NCBI GenBank assembly: GCA_033439265.1
Contig: JAVTVX010000034.1
Coordinates: 9,207,001 to 9,271,000 of the forward strand
DNA from: Dillenia suffruticosa
Taxonomy: Eukaryota; Streptophyta; Magnoliopsida; Dilleniales; Dilleniaceae
Direction of reading: 5' to 3'
DNA length: 64,000 nt
Shown here: positions 21,994-34,857 of the stretch, piece after piece
Position numbering within the stretch: position 1 is the first letter of the stretch
How the letters are laid out: each line of letters opens with the position of its first letter
Program-made: the position numbers and the translations under genes
Notes under the pieces: model-generated
What the model was told of the DNA's origin: nothing
Seen by the model: only the letters and a program-made list of their open reading frames with translations
The model's database searches: none

Positions 21994-24900
21994 ATCTTTT
22001 TAATTTAACGATAAAATATTAAATTTTTTAATTAAATTTTTATATTTAAATATTAAAATATATATATATATATATATATATAAATTCACTCTTTAATTAA
22101 CCTGACATCTAATTTGAAGGATTTTAATTAAAATTATTAAATTAATTATTAAATACTAAATGAGTAAAAAGAAAAAAAATGATTTACTATGCAATACGAT
22201 AGCGATTCATCATCACTCACCATGTGTTTGTAGATTTGTTTATATTGCTTTGATCATCCAAGTTGTATTCAAATTTAAAAATTTGAAACCATTTCTGCAA
22301 ATAAACCTTCTAAGTTTTCTGGCTTAGAAATTCAAAAATGATAATCATTAAATAATGTAATTAATCAAAAATAATCATATCAATAATTACCATTTATAGG
22401 GATAATGATACCTATAAAATAATATATTTTACAAAAAGTAATTTAGCTTATGTTATTCTCTTCTTTTATTCCAATTACAATTAGACAAGGCTGATAAAAA
22501 AAAATTCGAAACTTATATAACAGGAGTTGAATAATACCAATTGAGTTATGGTTCATTGATACAATAGTCTCTGGGATAGGGTGAAATAAGTTAAGCCAAC
22601 TAGCAAGCAACTCATGATTCGGTTCGAGAGCGAACTTAATGAGCCAAATTCATAAATTAAATAAATGATATACGGATGGAAAATTTTAACTCATATAAAT
22701 ATGAACGGAATCTAAATTAATGGTATTTGACACATTTGATTTATGAACCGATTCGATATATGAGTATATATATTATAATTTAATATTTAATTTGTATAAG
22801 ATTAATTCAGTTCATTTTAGAATATATCATGTATTGTACGTGGAAAAATAATTACCCATGGGCCATAACTCATTAACTAATCAAATTAATTTAATTTGCT
22901 AGTTTTTTTTTCTTATGATGTTTAAAAATTTATAGATTTTAATTGATCAATATGATTGCTTTTCGACACTTATTTTTGTCTTATCTTATATTATGAATTT
23001 TGTTATTATATATAAAATTTATCATTTTTTTTAATTTGAATACCTGATTTAGAAATTTTCATTAGATTGATATGTGTGATCTCATGAATTGAAATGAGTC
23101 ATTATTGAGTTTAGTGTAATTTAGTTTATTGTGATCCGATTGAACTTTTTTAAAAGATAGCTCACAAAAAAATGAGTTGAAGGATGAATCGAATAATATT
23201 TATCTAAACTGATCACGAGCTAACTTCAATTTAGTGAAGTTTAAGTCAACTTATTTTTTCACTTGACTTTCAAATTTATAAACAGTTAATCAAATTATTA
23301 TGTGTTAAACTTCACGGTGATGAAAGATTAACGAAATATCATGTCATTTGTAAATTTATGATTTTTTTAAAATAAATGGATGTCTATGTTTATCACCGAT
23401 CGATATTTTATTTTTATTTAACTAATCCGATTTAAGTATTATAAAATTTATTAAAAAATCGATTCTCTTAATATCTTTTTTTTTTTCTCGTAAAAGCGAT
23501 AAACTCAGGTATCATCGGTAATACGGGGCTCTATCCGGGAATCCGTACTTAATATCTATCAACGATAGAGGAACTGAAGTTGGAGAAGGCAACCGCAAAA
23601 GAACCGGGCTTCATTGGTGAGTGAGTAAACACATTGATTTCTCTCTCTAAAACATGCAATAGGGTACCACTTCTGTTACCCAAAATGTGCTGCTTACACC
23701 GATGTCAATAAATATGAAATAATCAATAAAAAAACAAAATTAATATGAAATAACGTTTCATTTGATACGCATGACAGACAAATAACACTTCTCGCAAGCA
23801 CAACAGATCCGATGATACTCTTACACAGAAAATTATTTCAATGTTATATTTATAGTATTAATTGATTATTTTAACAAAAGGTTTGAAAAATATTGTATAT
23901 GATTCTGAACCCGTATTAAAAATATAAAATAATATGAATATAAAAATAAATAAATATCATTATAGTATTATATTAGAGAAGAAAACAATAATAAAATATA
24001 AAACCCTAATATTCTATTGATTTATTGAGTTATTATAATAAGTTGAGTTCAGATAGAAAATTCATTGTCATAAATATAAAAACGATTATTATAAATATAG
24101 AAATATAGAAATAAAGAAAGTTAAATATATATCAGAATCAAATTAATAATTGATTTGATTTTAATATATAATATATTTTCTAATATCTCTCTTAAATTCA
24201 ATATAATATAATAAAAACTATTTTAATTTTAAAGACGTGATAGGCATATATTCAAAGAAAGAATAGAATCAATTAAGTTATAATTAATTAGCTTAAAATT
24301 CTATAGCACGTTCGAAGAGAGATGGGATTTATTTTTAAGTACAAATATCGAATTAGATCCTTTTATATTGTTATAGGGAAGCAAATATCTTTAGATTCTC
24401 TTGGATAGGAGTAAATTAGATCGCATATCTTTTCGTAATTTTTTTTTTTTTTTATTTTTCTCAACTTTCATGGCTTATACGAGATCTTTGAAAATTAGAT
24501 CGCATATCTTTCCTTTCAATTAAATTAGTGAAATAATTTTTGTAGAGAAGTGTTACTCCTAAGTTTAATCTTGTTGTTGGGAGATTAGGTTTTTCCTCCT
24601 TGTATTTGATTTTTTATTTAATAAATTAGGATTGATTGCTATCCCAACCGAGTTCTTTTGCAAAAAAAAAAAAAAAAAAATTGATATTTCTCTTGGTGGT
24701 TTTCGTATGCTCTCCATGTAATTACGCAGCTAAATGCCTACAAAATGTGTATATTATTTCTTCTTAATTAAACAAAAAAAAATTAAATTAGAAAAAGAAA
24801 AGCCCCGAAGAAAAATCTCATTGCTATTTCTCAATTAAAAAATGTAGAAATCTCAGCATTTTTTAATATGCTTATTATAAATTAATAACGGATAAAATTA

Positions 24901-25518
24901 CGATTTTTTGATAGAGAATTGAAAAATCTACTTGGGAAAATGATTTTCATGTTGGTTTTTTATTTTAATATTACATAAATATGTAAAAAAAAAGTGACAA
25001 ATTAAATTGGAAGAAATATCAAAAAAAGGTTTTAATTCAAGTGTTATTTTAAAAAAATGAAAATAAAAATTTTAATAAAAATGTGAAATTTTGTACCATT
25101 GAACGAATCTAAGCCTTCGACTTAATTTTTTTTCAAGTACCATTTTAAGAAGTTAAAGAAAATATTAGATTTCTTAATTTCACATTTATGTTTTATTATG
25201 TCATTAATTTTTTTAATTTTAATATGATGAAATTAGTTTTTTAAAGCACAGTTTAATAAATTATGATTTTTATTATTTTTATATTTTGAAATAGAATTAG
25301 ATTTAAAATAAAAAAAAATTTATATTGGTTTTAGAAATCAATTAAATTTTAAAAGATTTTATTTTTATTTTATTGATCCAAATAAATGATATGATTTGGT
25401 TCACTTTAAGGGGTCACCTAAAGAGATTCTGAACTTGAAAGGGGAGCATTTAATTAACCACAATTCTTATTTCTAAGGCTGTTTATGTTCATCCCCTCTC
25501 TCTCACTCACTCACTTAC
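21994..25518. other. Intergenic upstream of the transporter gene
   Basis: A/T-rich with an (AT)n tract at 22059-22082. The minus strand of about 22490-22556 has TAACTCAATTGGTA (A-box-like) and AGTTTCGAATTT (B-box-like), perhaps a SINE head. At 24570-24678 a segment ends in A19 after GAGTTCTTTTGC, resembling the poly(A) end of a retroposed transcript. Otherwise nothing gene-like. Confidence 0.5.
23477..23547 (-). mobile_element. Small poly(A)-ended insertion with target-site duplication
   Basis: A 71-bp segment flanked by exact 10-bp repeats CTTAATATCT (23467-23476 and 23548-23557). On the plus strand it begins with a T-run, so on minus it ends in poly(A), the signature of a retroposed fragment. 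Body patches such as GGATTCCCGGATAGAGCCCC resemble SINE tails, but the family is unclear. Confidence 0.45.
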
Positions 25519-25519
25519 C

Positions 25520-25527
25520 TTTATAAG
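25520..25527 (+). promoter_or_regulatory. TATA box of the transporter gene
   Basis: TTTATAAG lies about 75 bp upstream of the start codon and 25-40 bp upstream of a CT tract (25545-25565) that probably lies in the 5' leader. This matches usual plant promoter spacing. Confidence 0.55.
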
Positions 25528-25601
25528 CCAATCCCCTCATCCTCATCTCTCTCTCTCTCTCTCTCGAAAACAAGAACCTCAAAAAGAGAGAAAGAAGAGG
25601 T

Positions 25602-28600
25602 ATGGAACACAACCATGGCTCGTCTTTCTCAAGCCTCAAGGCCTACTCTCAAGCCTTATCCAACCTCCCAAATCGGCTCGCCAGGCGAGCCTGTTCTGTC
25701 TCCACATCTTACGAGGAGATGAGCCGGGTCAAAGCCCGCTCCGGTTCAACCATGCAGAAATCCCTCCGCTGGTTCGACCTCGTCGGGTTCGGCATCGGCG
25801 GCATGGTCGGCGCCGGCGTTTTCGTCACCACAGGCCGCGCCGCCCATCTCTATGCCGGCCCCGCCGTCGTCATCTCCTACGCCATTGCCGGATTCTGCGC
25901 CCTCCTCTCTGCTTTCTGCTACACAGAGTTCGCTGTCGACATGCCTGTAGCTGGCGGCGCCTTTAGCTACATCCGCGTCACTTTCGGTATCTAATTCTTT
26001 CTTACTAAATCTGAATTCCCAAACATTAAGATTTTGTTATTTTGAAAATTTTATGGATTATTAATTTCTTCAAAAAATTCTAGGGGAATTTGCGGCGTTC
26101 TTAACGGGTGCAAATCTTGTAGTGGACTATGTTCTCTCCAACGCCGCCGTTTCGCGGAGTTTCACGGCCTACTTAGGAACTGCCATTGGACTCTCAACAG
26201 ATAAATGGAGACTGACAATTTCATTTCTCCCAAAAGGGTTCAATGAAATTGATTTGGTTGCTGTTCTTGTTGTCATAATTATCACTCTCATCATCTGTTA
26301 CGGGTGCCCCACATTTTGTCTCACTACAACTTCTCTACTTTCTCTCTCTGTTTTTCGAAATTGACATTTTTGTTTTTGGTTCTTATAGTACTCGAGAGAG
26401 CTCAGCGTTGAACATGGCGCTGACGGCGATTCATATTCTGTTCATAATATTTGTGATAATTGTCGGGTTTTGGAAAGGGAATTCCAAGAATTTTTCGGAG
26501 CCGTTGGACCCGCACAATCATGCGGGTGGGTTCTTTCCGTTCGGAGTTTCGGGTGTGTTTAACGGAGCTGCGATGGTTTACTTGAGCTATATAGGATACG
26601 ACGCCGTTTCGACGATGGCCGAAGAGGTTAGAAACCCGGTTAAGGATATACCGGTCGGAGTTGCGGGTTCGGTTGTTATCGTCACTGTGTTTTACTGTTT
26701 GATGGCTGCTTCAATGTCCATGCTTCTCCCATACGACGCCGTATGATCTCTTTCTCTCGTCCTTCATGTTTTCTGTGTGTTTATTAATTAAGATTCTGAA
26801 CTCCTAATTCGTTTTTTAAAAAAAAAGGAAAAAGTGAAATAATGGTTTTAACCCTGATGCTGATGGAGACGATGGTGGCAGATTGATCCGGAGGCGCCAT
26901 ATTCAGAAGCATTCAGGGGGGAATCGGACGGCTGGGGATGGGTATCTAACGTGATAGGTTGTGGGGCCAGTTTTGGGATATTAACGTCGCTGACTGTGGC
27001 GATGTTGGGGCAAGCAAGATACATGTGTGTGATCGGACGTTCGAGCGTGGTTCCCAGATGGTTCGCTAAGGTCCACCCTAAAACGTCAACGCCCGTCAAC
27101 GCCTCAGCATCTCTAGGTAACGCCTCCAGTTTCGGTTACAGGACGTGCGAGTGTTTTGTTGTGTGCCTTGCCGTTTTGATGATGATGTGTTTATCTGGGA
27201 CGTTGTGATTTATGGGACCCACTTTTGAACCGCTTCTGTTCTAATCTAATCACAAATATTTCTTGGGGGATTGGCATTGGCATTTGTGCTGCTCCAATGA
27301 ATGACATTGAGTCGTTTGTGTTGGAATCACATCAATTATTTCTAGTTTTCGGCCTGTTTTGGCTCTTCCTTCTTCCTTGGCTTAGGGGTGGTTTTTTATT
27401 TTATTTTATTTTTTAACATGTTCTATGGTACATTTGAATCTTGTGAATTTTTGAGCCCTTTTATTCAATTTTGATTTGTATTGACCATAGCTTCAATATG
27501 AATTTTTGGAAATTTTGCTATCTAAATGAGTGGATATTCAATGAAATGTGGGTCTCATTTTTCTTTATTGAAATGAAAGATTGTCCTCATTTGGTTTAAT
27601 CTTTGATGGGTATTACTCATTTTGAATGAATGTGCACTTTTGCTTAAAACCCTTGAGTGATTAGGTATATTAAATTGATTAGGTAAGCATCCTGATGTAA
27701 ACAGGAAAAGGGCATAATGAATTCGCTTATATATTGGAATATCAATCTATGTATAAGCTACCCGACATTCTATGCATTCAAATAATATGTTTTTTAGTGG
27801 CATCTATATCAGCAAATTGTCCAATTTCTTTTGACTTGACCAATCCACACTCCTGATTCGCATTAAGTCTCTTCTCTTTCTGGTTTGCATTCTGAAAATG
27901 ACCTTTGGATCAATCATACAGCCATGGGCATCAAACATTAAATTCCCTTTCAAGTAAATGCCTTGAGCCGTGCCACTGCCAAATTCTAGTCTCCAAGGGC
28001 AAAATTGTTGCTTGTTATCTTCCCTTTTATTTATTTATAATATCTTTATCCACTGGAATAGTTTAATGAAGTTAAAAGATTAGTGCATGTTTTGTTCAAA
28101 ATATTGTTCTCTTTTGTCTGAGTTGGAGGGATCTAGGATCAAATTTTGCTAGGAAGTCATGTGAAGGCGTGTAACTAGTCAATTTTTTGTTCATAAAATG
28201 TTGGTATTTACATGTCGGCTCCCTTTCATTTTCAGGCTTCTTGACGGCAGTGATTGCCCTTTTCACTGATTTAGACATACTCCTCAACCTAGTTACCATC
28301 GGCACGCTCTTTGTCTTCTACATGGTTGCCAATGCTGTGATTTACAGACGATATGTCGTGGTGGGGACGACGAATCCATGGCCCACATTATCCTTCCTCT
28401 TATGTTTCTCACTAGCCTCCATTGTCTTCACTCTCATATGGCAATTTGCTCCTGCAGGCAAGCCTAAGGCCTTCATGCTTGGAGCTTGCGCTGTAGTTGC
28501 TGCTGCAGTGTTGCAGATGTTCCATTGCCTAGTACCTCAAGCTCGAAAACCCGAGTTCTGGGGTGTCCCTCTAATGCCATGGATCCCTTCCATTTCAATC

Positions 28601-28804
28601 TTTCTTAACATTTTCTTGCTTGGAGCTCTCGACAAGCCATCCTACATAAGATTTGGAATTTTCTCTGTTCTCACGGTGATTGCATATGTTTTATATAGTG
28701 TTCATGCTAGTTTTGATGCTGAAGAAGATGGATCTCTGGGCATGGAGATGGGTGACGGAATGGTACAACCAGAGGAGCATGAATACAGTCGTCTCAATAT
28801 ATGA
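25602..28804 (+). CDS. CAT6-like: Cationic amino acid transporter (APC superfamily), five exons
   Basis: Exons 25602-25986, 26084-26303, 26389-26740, 26882-27116 and 28236-28804 join in frame through GT-AG introns, giving 586 residues, the length expected for plant CAT6/CAT7-type proteins. The N-terminal 55 residues are hydrophilic and Ser/Arg-rich (cytosolic). Then comes the first membrane helix with the APC substrate/ion motif GFGIGGMVGAGVFVTTG (62-78). Later family patches are FCYTEFAV, VAGGAFSYIR, GFNEIDLVAV, GAAMVYLSYIGYDAVSTMAE, DIPVGVAGSVV, GQARYMCVIGRS and HPKTSTPVNAS, with about 12-14 hydrophobic spans. Such carriers move amino acids across plasma membrane or tonoplast with protons; exact substrates vary between paralogues and are not predicted here. 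The C-terminal tail is acidic. Exon 1 is much more GC-rich than the others. The last intron is 1.1 kb. Start chosen for family-like N-terminus, TATA and leader spacing. Confidence 0.95.
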
Positions 28805-29087
28805 ATATTAATATTTGTAATTACTTTCTTTTGCCTCCCTTTTTTTTTTTCTAGGTCCGACTTTTCTGCCTATTTGTTTTTTCTTAGTTGATGGGATAGT
28901 AAGAAAAAGAAAAAGAAGGGATGATTAGGGCTCCAATTTTGCAGTAGGGGTGTATATGTTGTATAGTTGGTGGGTGTTTGAAGCAGAGTTGGGACTTTTG
29001 ATTCCCTAAGGATTAGGTCATGTAATCCAATCTCTCACTTGAATCGTATGCTTTTGACTTGTAATTGTGAATGAAAGGAAAAAGCAC

Positions 29088-29093
29088 AATAAA
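29088..29093 (+). terminator. Polyadenylation signal of the transporter gene
   Basis: A canonical AATAAA lies about 285 bp after the stop codon, a normal plant 3' UTR length. T-rich upstream elements occur at 28838-28885. Cleavage site not determined. Confidence 0.5.
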
Positions 29094-29099
29094 AAAAGA

Positions 29100-32000
29100 G
29101 AGAAAAGCTCATAGGCATATGCTAAAGACCTTTTTCTTTTTGTGATTTTATTTATTTAATTATTTTTTGGTGGAGGGGGGATATTCTTTATCACAAGTAA
29201 TTGATCTCACATGATTACAGATAAGACCGTATCAATGTGGTTGGTTGTTTGAAGATAACAACTCTAGGAGTTGACATTGTGGGTTTACAATGACCGCATC
29301 AGGAGCATCTTGAAAAGTTTAAACCCTTTTTGATCTTTCATTTGTGGTAAAGGGTGAGTGGGAAGTTGAGAAAAGCAAACCAATTATGGATGAATTAATG
29401 GGAGAGCAACATGAACAAAAGGGCAAAGGGGAGTAACAGTTCACTAGAGGTCCCATGTTGGCTTTCCTCTTATGGGTGGATCCTATTTTATCTTTTACTT
29501 GTTAATTTTGGAAGAGTCTACCATTTTGTCAAGTTTTAGGATAGGTCATAAAGCAACCACATTCTCCATTTTTGGAGTTGTGAAACTATTAATGTGGGTG
29601 CCTATCCCTTCTAGACTCTAGCACAAGAATCAAGACTTGGATTTGAGTTTCCATGTGAGCCAATGACCCATTGCATTTCTATGAAGTTTCTTGAAAATTA
29701 TTCCTAATTCTTTTTGATGTTTTGTGCCCTTTGATTTTTTTAGTTTTTTTGTGCCTTGTTATCTCTTTTGCTACCAGTCCATGCATCTTTGAGTCTCTTT
29801 GACAAAGTTGGGATAGTTTAAATAGAATTTATATGAGTTTTCTAATATAAAATATCTGCAATTGTAATAATAATTTCAATCTTGATTTTGTTTTTAAAGT
29901 CTTGTAGGCTATAAATGTGATAAACTAGAGGGGAGGTGAATAGATTGTCTAATAATTTTTGACTTTTCTAAGGCTTTAAAAGGAAATTAATTTGTGAACA
30001 AAAAAATGGAGAAAATAAGAGAAAAGGAAAAGGATAAGGAACACAATTTATAGTAGTTCTACTTTCTTGGTATACATCTATTTTTAGATTTCATCTAATC
30101 TTCTAATCCACTATTCTAAAATAGTTTGCACAACTAGTTTCATAGATGCCAGCTACTCTTATAAGTGTTTACCCAAGCACATACACCTTCCATTCTTATG
30201 AGCAAACTAACCCTCAACCTTCACTTGTTACTCTTCAAATCCAAGATTAAGAAAAACAATTTTATGATCTTTTATAACAAATAGAGAGTAAGAATTAAAC
30301 ATAAAATGAATCTTTTAATTTTCAGATTTGTTCGTGATAGTACAAATAAGATTACAACAAATGTGATGAAAAACAAAGAGTTGCGTTGAAGATCTGGAAA
30401 ATAGTTTAAGCAATTCAAAAATGTTTTCTTCTTCATGCTCAAGTTGTATTTATAGATAGAGACATGATTTTGGCCATTTAAAGAGCTTTTACAAATATTG
30501 AATGTATCGTAGAGGTTGGTGTGGTCGATAAACTTTTTATTTAATTTGAAATAGTTTTTCTGAATATGTATACATTATTCACATGAGGTTGATCTGTTGG
30601 AGTTTTGAGTCGATTTATCTTTGAATTTTGAAATGTTAGGATTGACTCGTCATAGGAAAAAGTCGGCTTCCCTCTGTATTCTTATTCCTTAGCCGACTGA
30701 TTTAGTGATAAACATTTTGAACTTTTTTAATCAATTTATCGAATCTAAGTTTTGAGATAAAAAAAAAAAAGATCAGGAGAATTCATTTTTTAATGGACCT
30801 ATCTATTAGTTTAACTCAAATTAATTGACATCAATAAATTAATTAGTTGATATCCGTCAAGGTAAAAAAGACATTAATATGAATCTAAACTTTAATCTTT
30901 CTATTCTTATAAGCGTGCTTAGAGTGATAAACAATTTTTATTCAAATATTCAAAACGTCATAGGAGAATGTTTATTAAAGATTTAATATTTTTTTTTTGG
31001 TATATAAAAGAGTTTCAAATTTGGCACCTCTAAGAGAAAGAAAAGAGTGTGATTTGAATTATAATTCATTAGTACAAAAATCTAAGTCACCGGCTATTTC
31101 TTTTGTCATTTTGGAAGCTCACCGAAGATTTCCAACTTGTAGGCTATTTTGCATTTCAATTGTTGAATCATTTTAAAATAATTAACATTTGCTCTATAAA
31201 TAATTAAATTGAAGAAACATCCCAACTTGGCCTAAATTTCTATTAAGAAAAAGAGGTTTGAATTTGGACAAAAGTAGATGTCCTACAAGTTGTATTCCAT
31301 GCCCATAAAGGCCCATGTGTGACTTCATTGAAATCAAAATTTTGCCTTCATATGTTTCTTATAGGAGCAAGTGGGGATAAGGGAGAGATGAGAAGGAGAA
31401 AAGCAATAAAACGGGACCATGCCCTTATCAATCTGTAAAGCACAAAGACAAGAATCCTATCTTGACAAAAGAGAAATGGGAACAGAAAGGCATGGACCAT
31501 CCTCCTTCTCACTGATTCCCCTTCTCTAATGCAATCACACACTCCCCTTCATCTTATAATCTTTGTTGAACCCTTTGTCTGTGGCACAACTCAATTTCTT
31601 ATTACTCTACTTTCTTATTTTGTTCTCTCTCAACTGATTTCTTGTCCCCATTTTAATTTTTATTTTGCTGGGTGGCTTGGACTGTTGGCTCACACTCGCA
31701 TCTCCTTATTGCACACATCATATCCTTCAATTTCCACCTTTTCGTTTTAACTTGTCGGGCATCAAATCAAGTTATCTGAAATTTGAAACCGACCTATAGG
31801 AGTGTAGATTTCTTTTCCCTTTTTCTTTTTCATTGCACAAGCACATGAGTTGCGCTGATTGTGCATCCGGCAACTTACTTCAGGCGTGTAGATTTGTACT
31901 TAATTATTAGTTTTGATTTATTTAATAATTATATTAAAAAATTATTTTCATCATATTATCCAAAACCTCAGGCTTTCTATTAAAAAAAAGTTTCATTCCT

Positions 32001-33355
32001 GGTTCCTCACATTATATATTGATTTTCCTATACCGTAAATAATCAATTTAACCATAAAATTCTCCTTTCCTATTTCTTTTTAGAGATAAATCACGATATT
32101 TAGTAATCATATTGAATTCAATTAAATTAATTTATATTAAATTGAATTTAAGTTGCAAAACCCTCTTAATGTTTGTTTGCATTTTTTTATTTAAAACATA
32201 TCAGTATCTCTGGCTACCGACTAAACGTGAGACCTTTCATATTCTATTTTCGAACTTGCCAACATCACAATTGATTACATGCAAAATCTGTAAGGTGGGT
32301 AAGCTTAAAGTACTTAATTAGACTAATTCTTTTATGATATTCTTAATTAATTAGTGCAACTAAATATATGATATCAATTGTTCCCGGCAAATAATTTCAT
32401 ATAAATAATTTTTTAATTACGAGTCGTATTAATTATAAATAGGTTTGGCTGTGAGGAGTTTCCTAACAAATAAAATTGATGAACAAAAAAAAAAAAATCA
32501 TAACTTATGAGAATTAACTTTTTTAAAAATATTTTTTTTCTATTTATAAGGTTGATATAGTAGTGCAAGACAGCTCTCCTTCAGCTGGAAATACCACTTA
32601 TAGCACAATTCACGCCCAAGGAATTCCCACTTAAACAAGTAAAATTCAAGATTGAATTCTCAATTATTATTAATTGCCAAGATGTTATACATAGACTAGT
32701 GTATTGCATGCATAATTTATGTAAAAATAGTTTTATGAGTGCATGCTCGAAAAATAGTAATTAAAATTTTTACAGTAATTCACGAAAATGATCGATTTTC
32801 AACAAATGAATTATGTTGATGCTTTGTGAAATCCCGGCGAGCTCCATAAGAGCTCCGGGCTCAATTGCTCGAAAGCCACCGGAAAACTGCCTTGGTGTTG
32901 CTTGCTTCTCCTGATACAAATATAGCCCTATATTGAAAATTTTGCAAAAAAGTAGTCTTATATTGCACTTGTACTATGCATGGATTTAGAACAAAATATT
33001 ATTAGAATTGGCCACTACAAAAAAAAAATTAAAATCTGAGATAGCGAAATGAGCAAAAATCTTAGTTGAGGTCATAAGAACTTGAAAATTATATAAATAA
33101 TTTTAACAAAATCAAACTACATGGGGGGAATATTAGTCGCAACAATATCTGAATCGCATAAAATTTCATTTGAGACTTGTAAGGTATATCTTTTTAGAAT
33201 TTATTCAATTTAATAAATTTCAATGTGCTTTGTAATACACTGCATATATATATACTTATATTTAATTTTATTAATTTTGAAAATTTATTTGATGCGAATG
33301 GATGTATATGAAAATAACAAAACTTTTCCCCCAAATCACATAATAATGGCACGGG
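29100..33355. other. Intergenic, no gene recognised
   Basis: Mixed A/T-rich DNA. The part at 29930-30450 (AACTAGAGGGGAGGTGAATA and following text) resembles internal or LTR sequence of old plant retrotransposons, but no ends or coding domains are visible. Short open frames on both strands around 31350-31750 have no recognisable domain and overlap each other. Confidence 0.45.
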
Positions 33356-33359
33356 TTAT

Positions 33360-33530
33360 CAAACTCATTTAATTTGAGTAGTCGGACATTTTATTCTTTT
33401 AATCAGAAGTTTTCGGTTCGAGTACTGAAAATGACCAAAAATGATTTGAGAGAGCTAATCCCTTAAATGAACCCCACAAAAATCAAACCGGATTAATAGG
33501 ATAAATTTTAGATATTGACGATGAAAATAA
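33360..33530 (+). mobile_element. tRNA-derived SINE, copy 2 (shared family)
   Basis: Carries a B-box-like TTTCGGTTCGAGTACT and the family's 3' patches CTAATCCCTTAAATGAACCC and AACCGGATTAATAGGAT, ending in an A-run. The flanks AATAATGGCACGGGTT and AATAATTATACCGGTT agree at 12 of 16 positions, a likely decayed target-site duplication. Confidence 0.6.
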
Positions 33531-33978
33531 AAAAAAATAATAATAATTATACCGGTTGACTTGGGCTTTTCCAAGTCTGGTTCGACCTGATTCGACCATT
33601 TACCTCAAAAAGAAAGTGAGCGTATTTCCAATTTGAGGCCTTTGAACTGTTAATCGACTAAGAAAAGTTTTCAAAAAGAAAGATGGTAGAACTTGAGAAA
33701 AGAATGTGAACCACATTTCAACTCTCTCTCTCTTTCTCTATCTGTAAATAATATTTGGTATTAAGGGGTCAATAGAGCACTGTTTATTATGCTGCAATGG
33801 GCATCTTGTGATTGAAAAGAAGTGTCATGGAAGGAATTTCAAGAGGGAATCTGATTGCCATAGAAGTGGAGCTTCCAACTGGGGTCTTCCACTACTTTAG
33901 AGTCTGGGAATCAGTAGAACTATAAATCATTTAATTGCATTTTAAAATAGAAAGCATAATCTTCTCAAGACAGATAAA

Positions 33979-33980
<2 letters not shown>

Positions 33981-34012
<32 letters not shown>
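33981..34012 (+). repeat. (CT)n microsatellite
   Basis: About 16 CT units in intergenic DNA; no associated gene start found. Confidence 0.9.
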
Positions 34013-34018
<6 letters not shown>

Positions 34019-34689
34019 TATGGAAAGATTAAGATTTAGTCTTACATCACAGAAAACATCTAGTTTGTAAGCAATGTCAATCTCTAAGAATAGACGTAGT
34101 CGAGGTTGATTGATAGACCCAACTTTTAGCGTGTACAAGATGATTCAATAATTTCAATACGCTATAATTCAATTGTCATAATTTTTATTCCTTTAAAGAT
34201 TTTAATTTTGAGTTTTTTTCTGTGAAAAAAAAGAAGATAATTTAAGAATGAATATATCCAAGACCTTAAGTATCGGGAGCTGGAATGTGCTGTCATTATA
34301 ATCAATTTGATAATAATAGGGTGAAATTCATTTTTATTTGCGGCCGAGCAAAAAACAGAAGCAATATATCAAAATTCTCAAGCACTATCCTAAACCTTAT
34401 TGCATAAGAGGAGAGTTGGATTAGTGATAAGGAGCATCATTAGTCTCTGAAACCATCAAAGGAACATCTTTTGTTTTGAAATCATTCAAAATCAAACTTT
34501 TGTTAAGCTAAAATCGCATTTTGCATGACTAGAAGAGTAAAAGTTAAAATTAATAAAGGAGAAAAAAAAAGTGGGCTCCTTATCAAAGGAAAAATGGAGA
34601 GCCATGGCCATCCTAGTGCACCAATGGACAATACATTGCTAAAGATTGAATCTTTACCCTTGAAAGAGGCCGGTTTCCAGCGATCTTTA

Positions 34690-34857
34690 GAACTAATTAA
34701 ATTTTCTTAAAAGATCTTGATTTCTAATTTTGAGAATACAAAAATAAATATTGAAAGAGCAAACCCTTAAATTGACTTTATAGTTACTTGAATCGGGTTA
34801 GTTAAGTTTTTGGATATTGGTATTATAGTAAAAAAAGAAAAAAAAAAGAAAAAAGAA
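34690..34857 (+). mobile_element. tRNA-derived SINE, copy 3 (diverged)
   Basis: The downstream half, with GAGCAAACCCTTAAATTGAC, TTGAATCGGGTTAGTTAAG and TTGGTATTATAGT followed by an A-rich tail, aligns with the 33-kb and 40-kb SINE copies. The head is diverged. No target-site duplication was identified. Confidence 0.5.

Noticed and set aside
33850..33920. Possible microRNA-like hairpin (CTGATTGCC... paired with ...GGGAATCAG)
   Set aside because: Pairing is interrupted by a large asymmetric bulge and matches no miRNA family I know.
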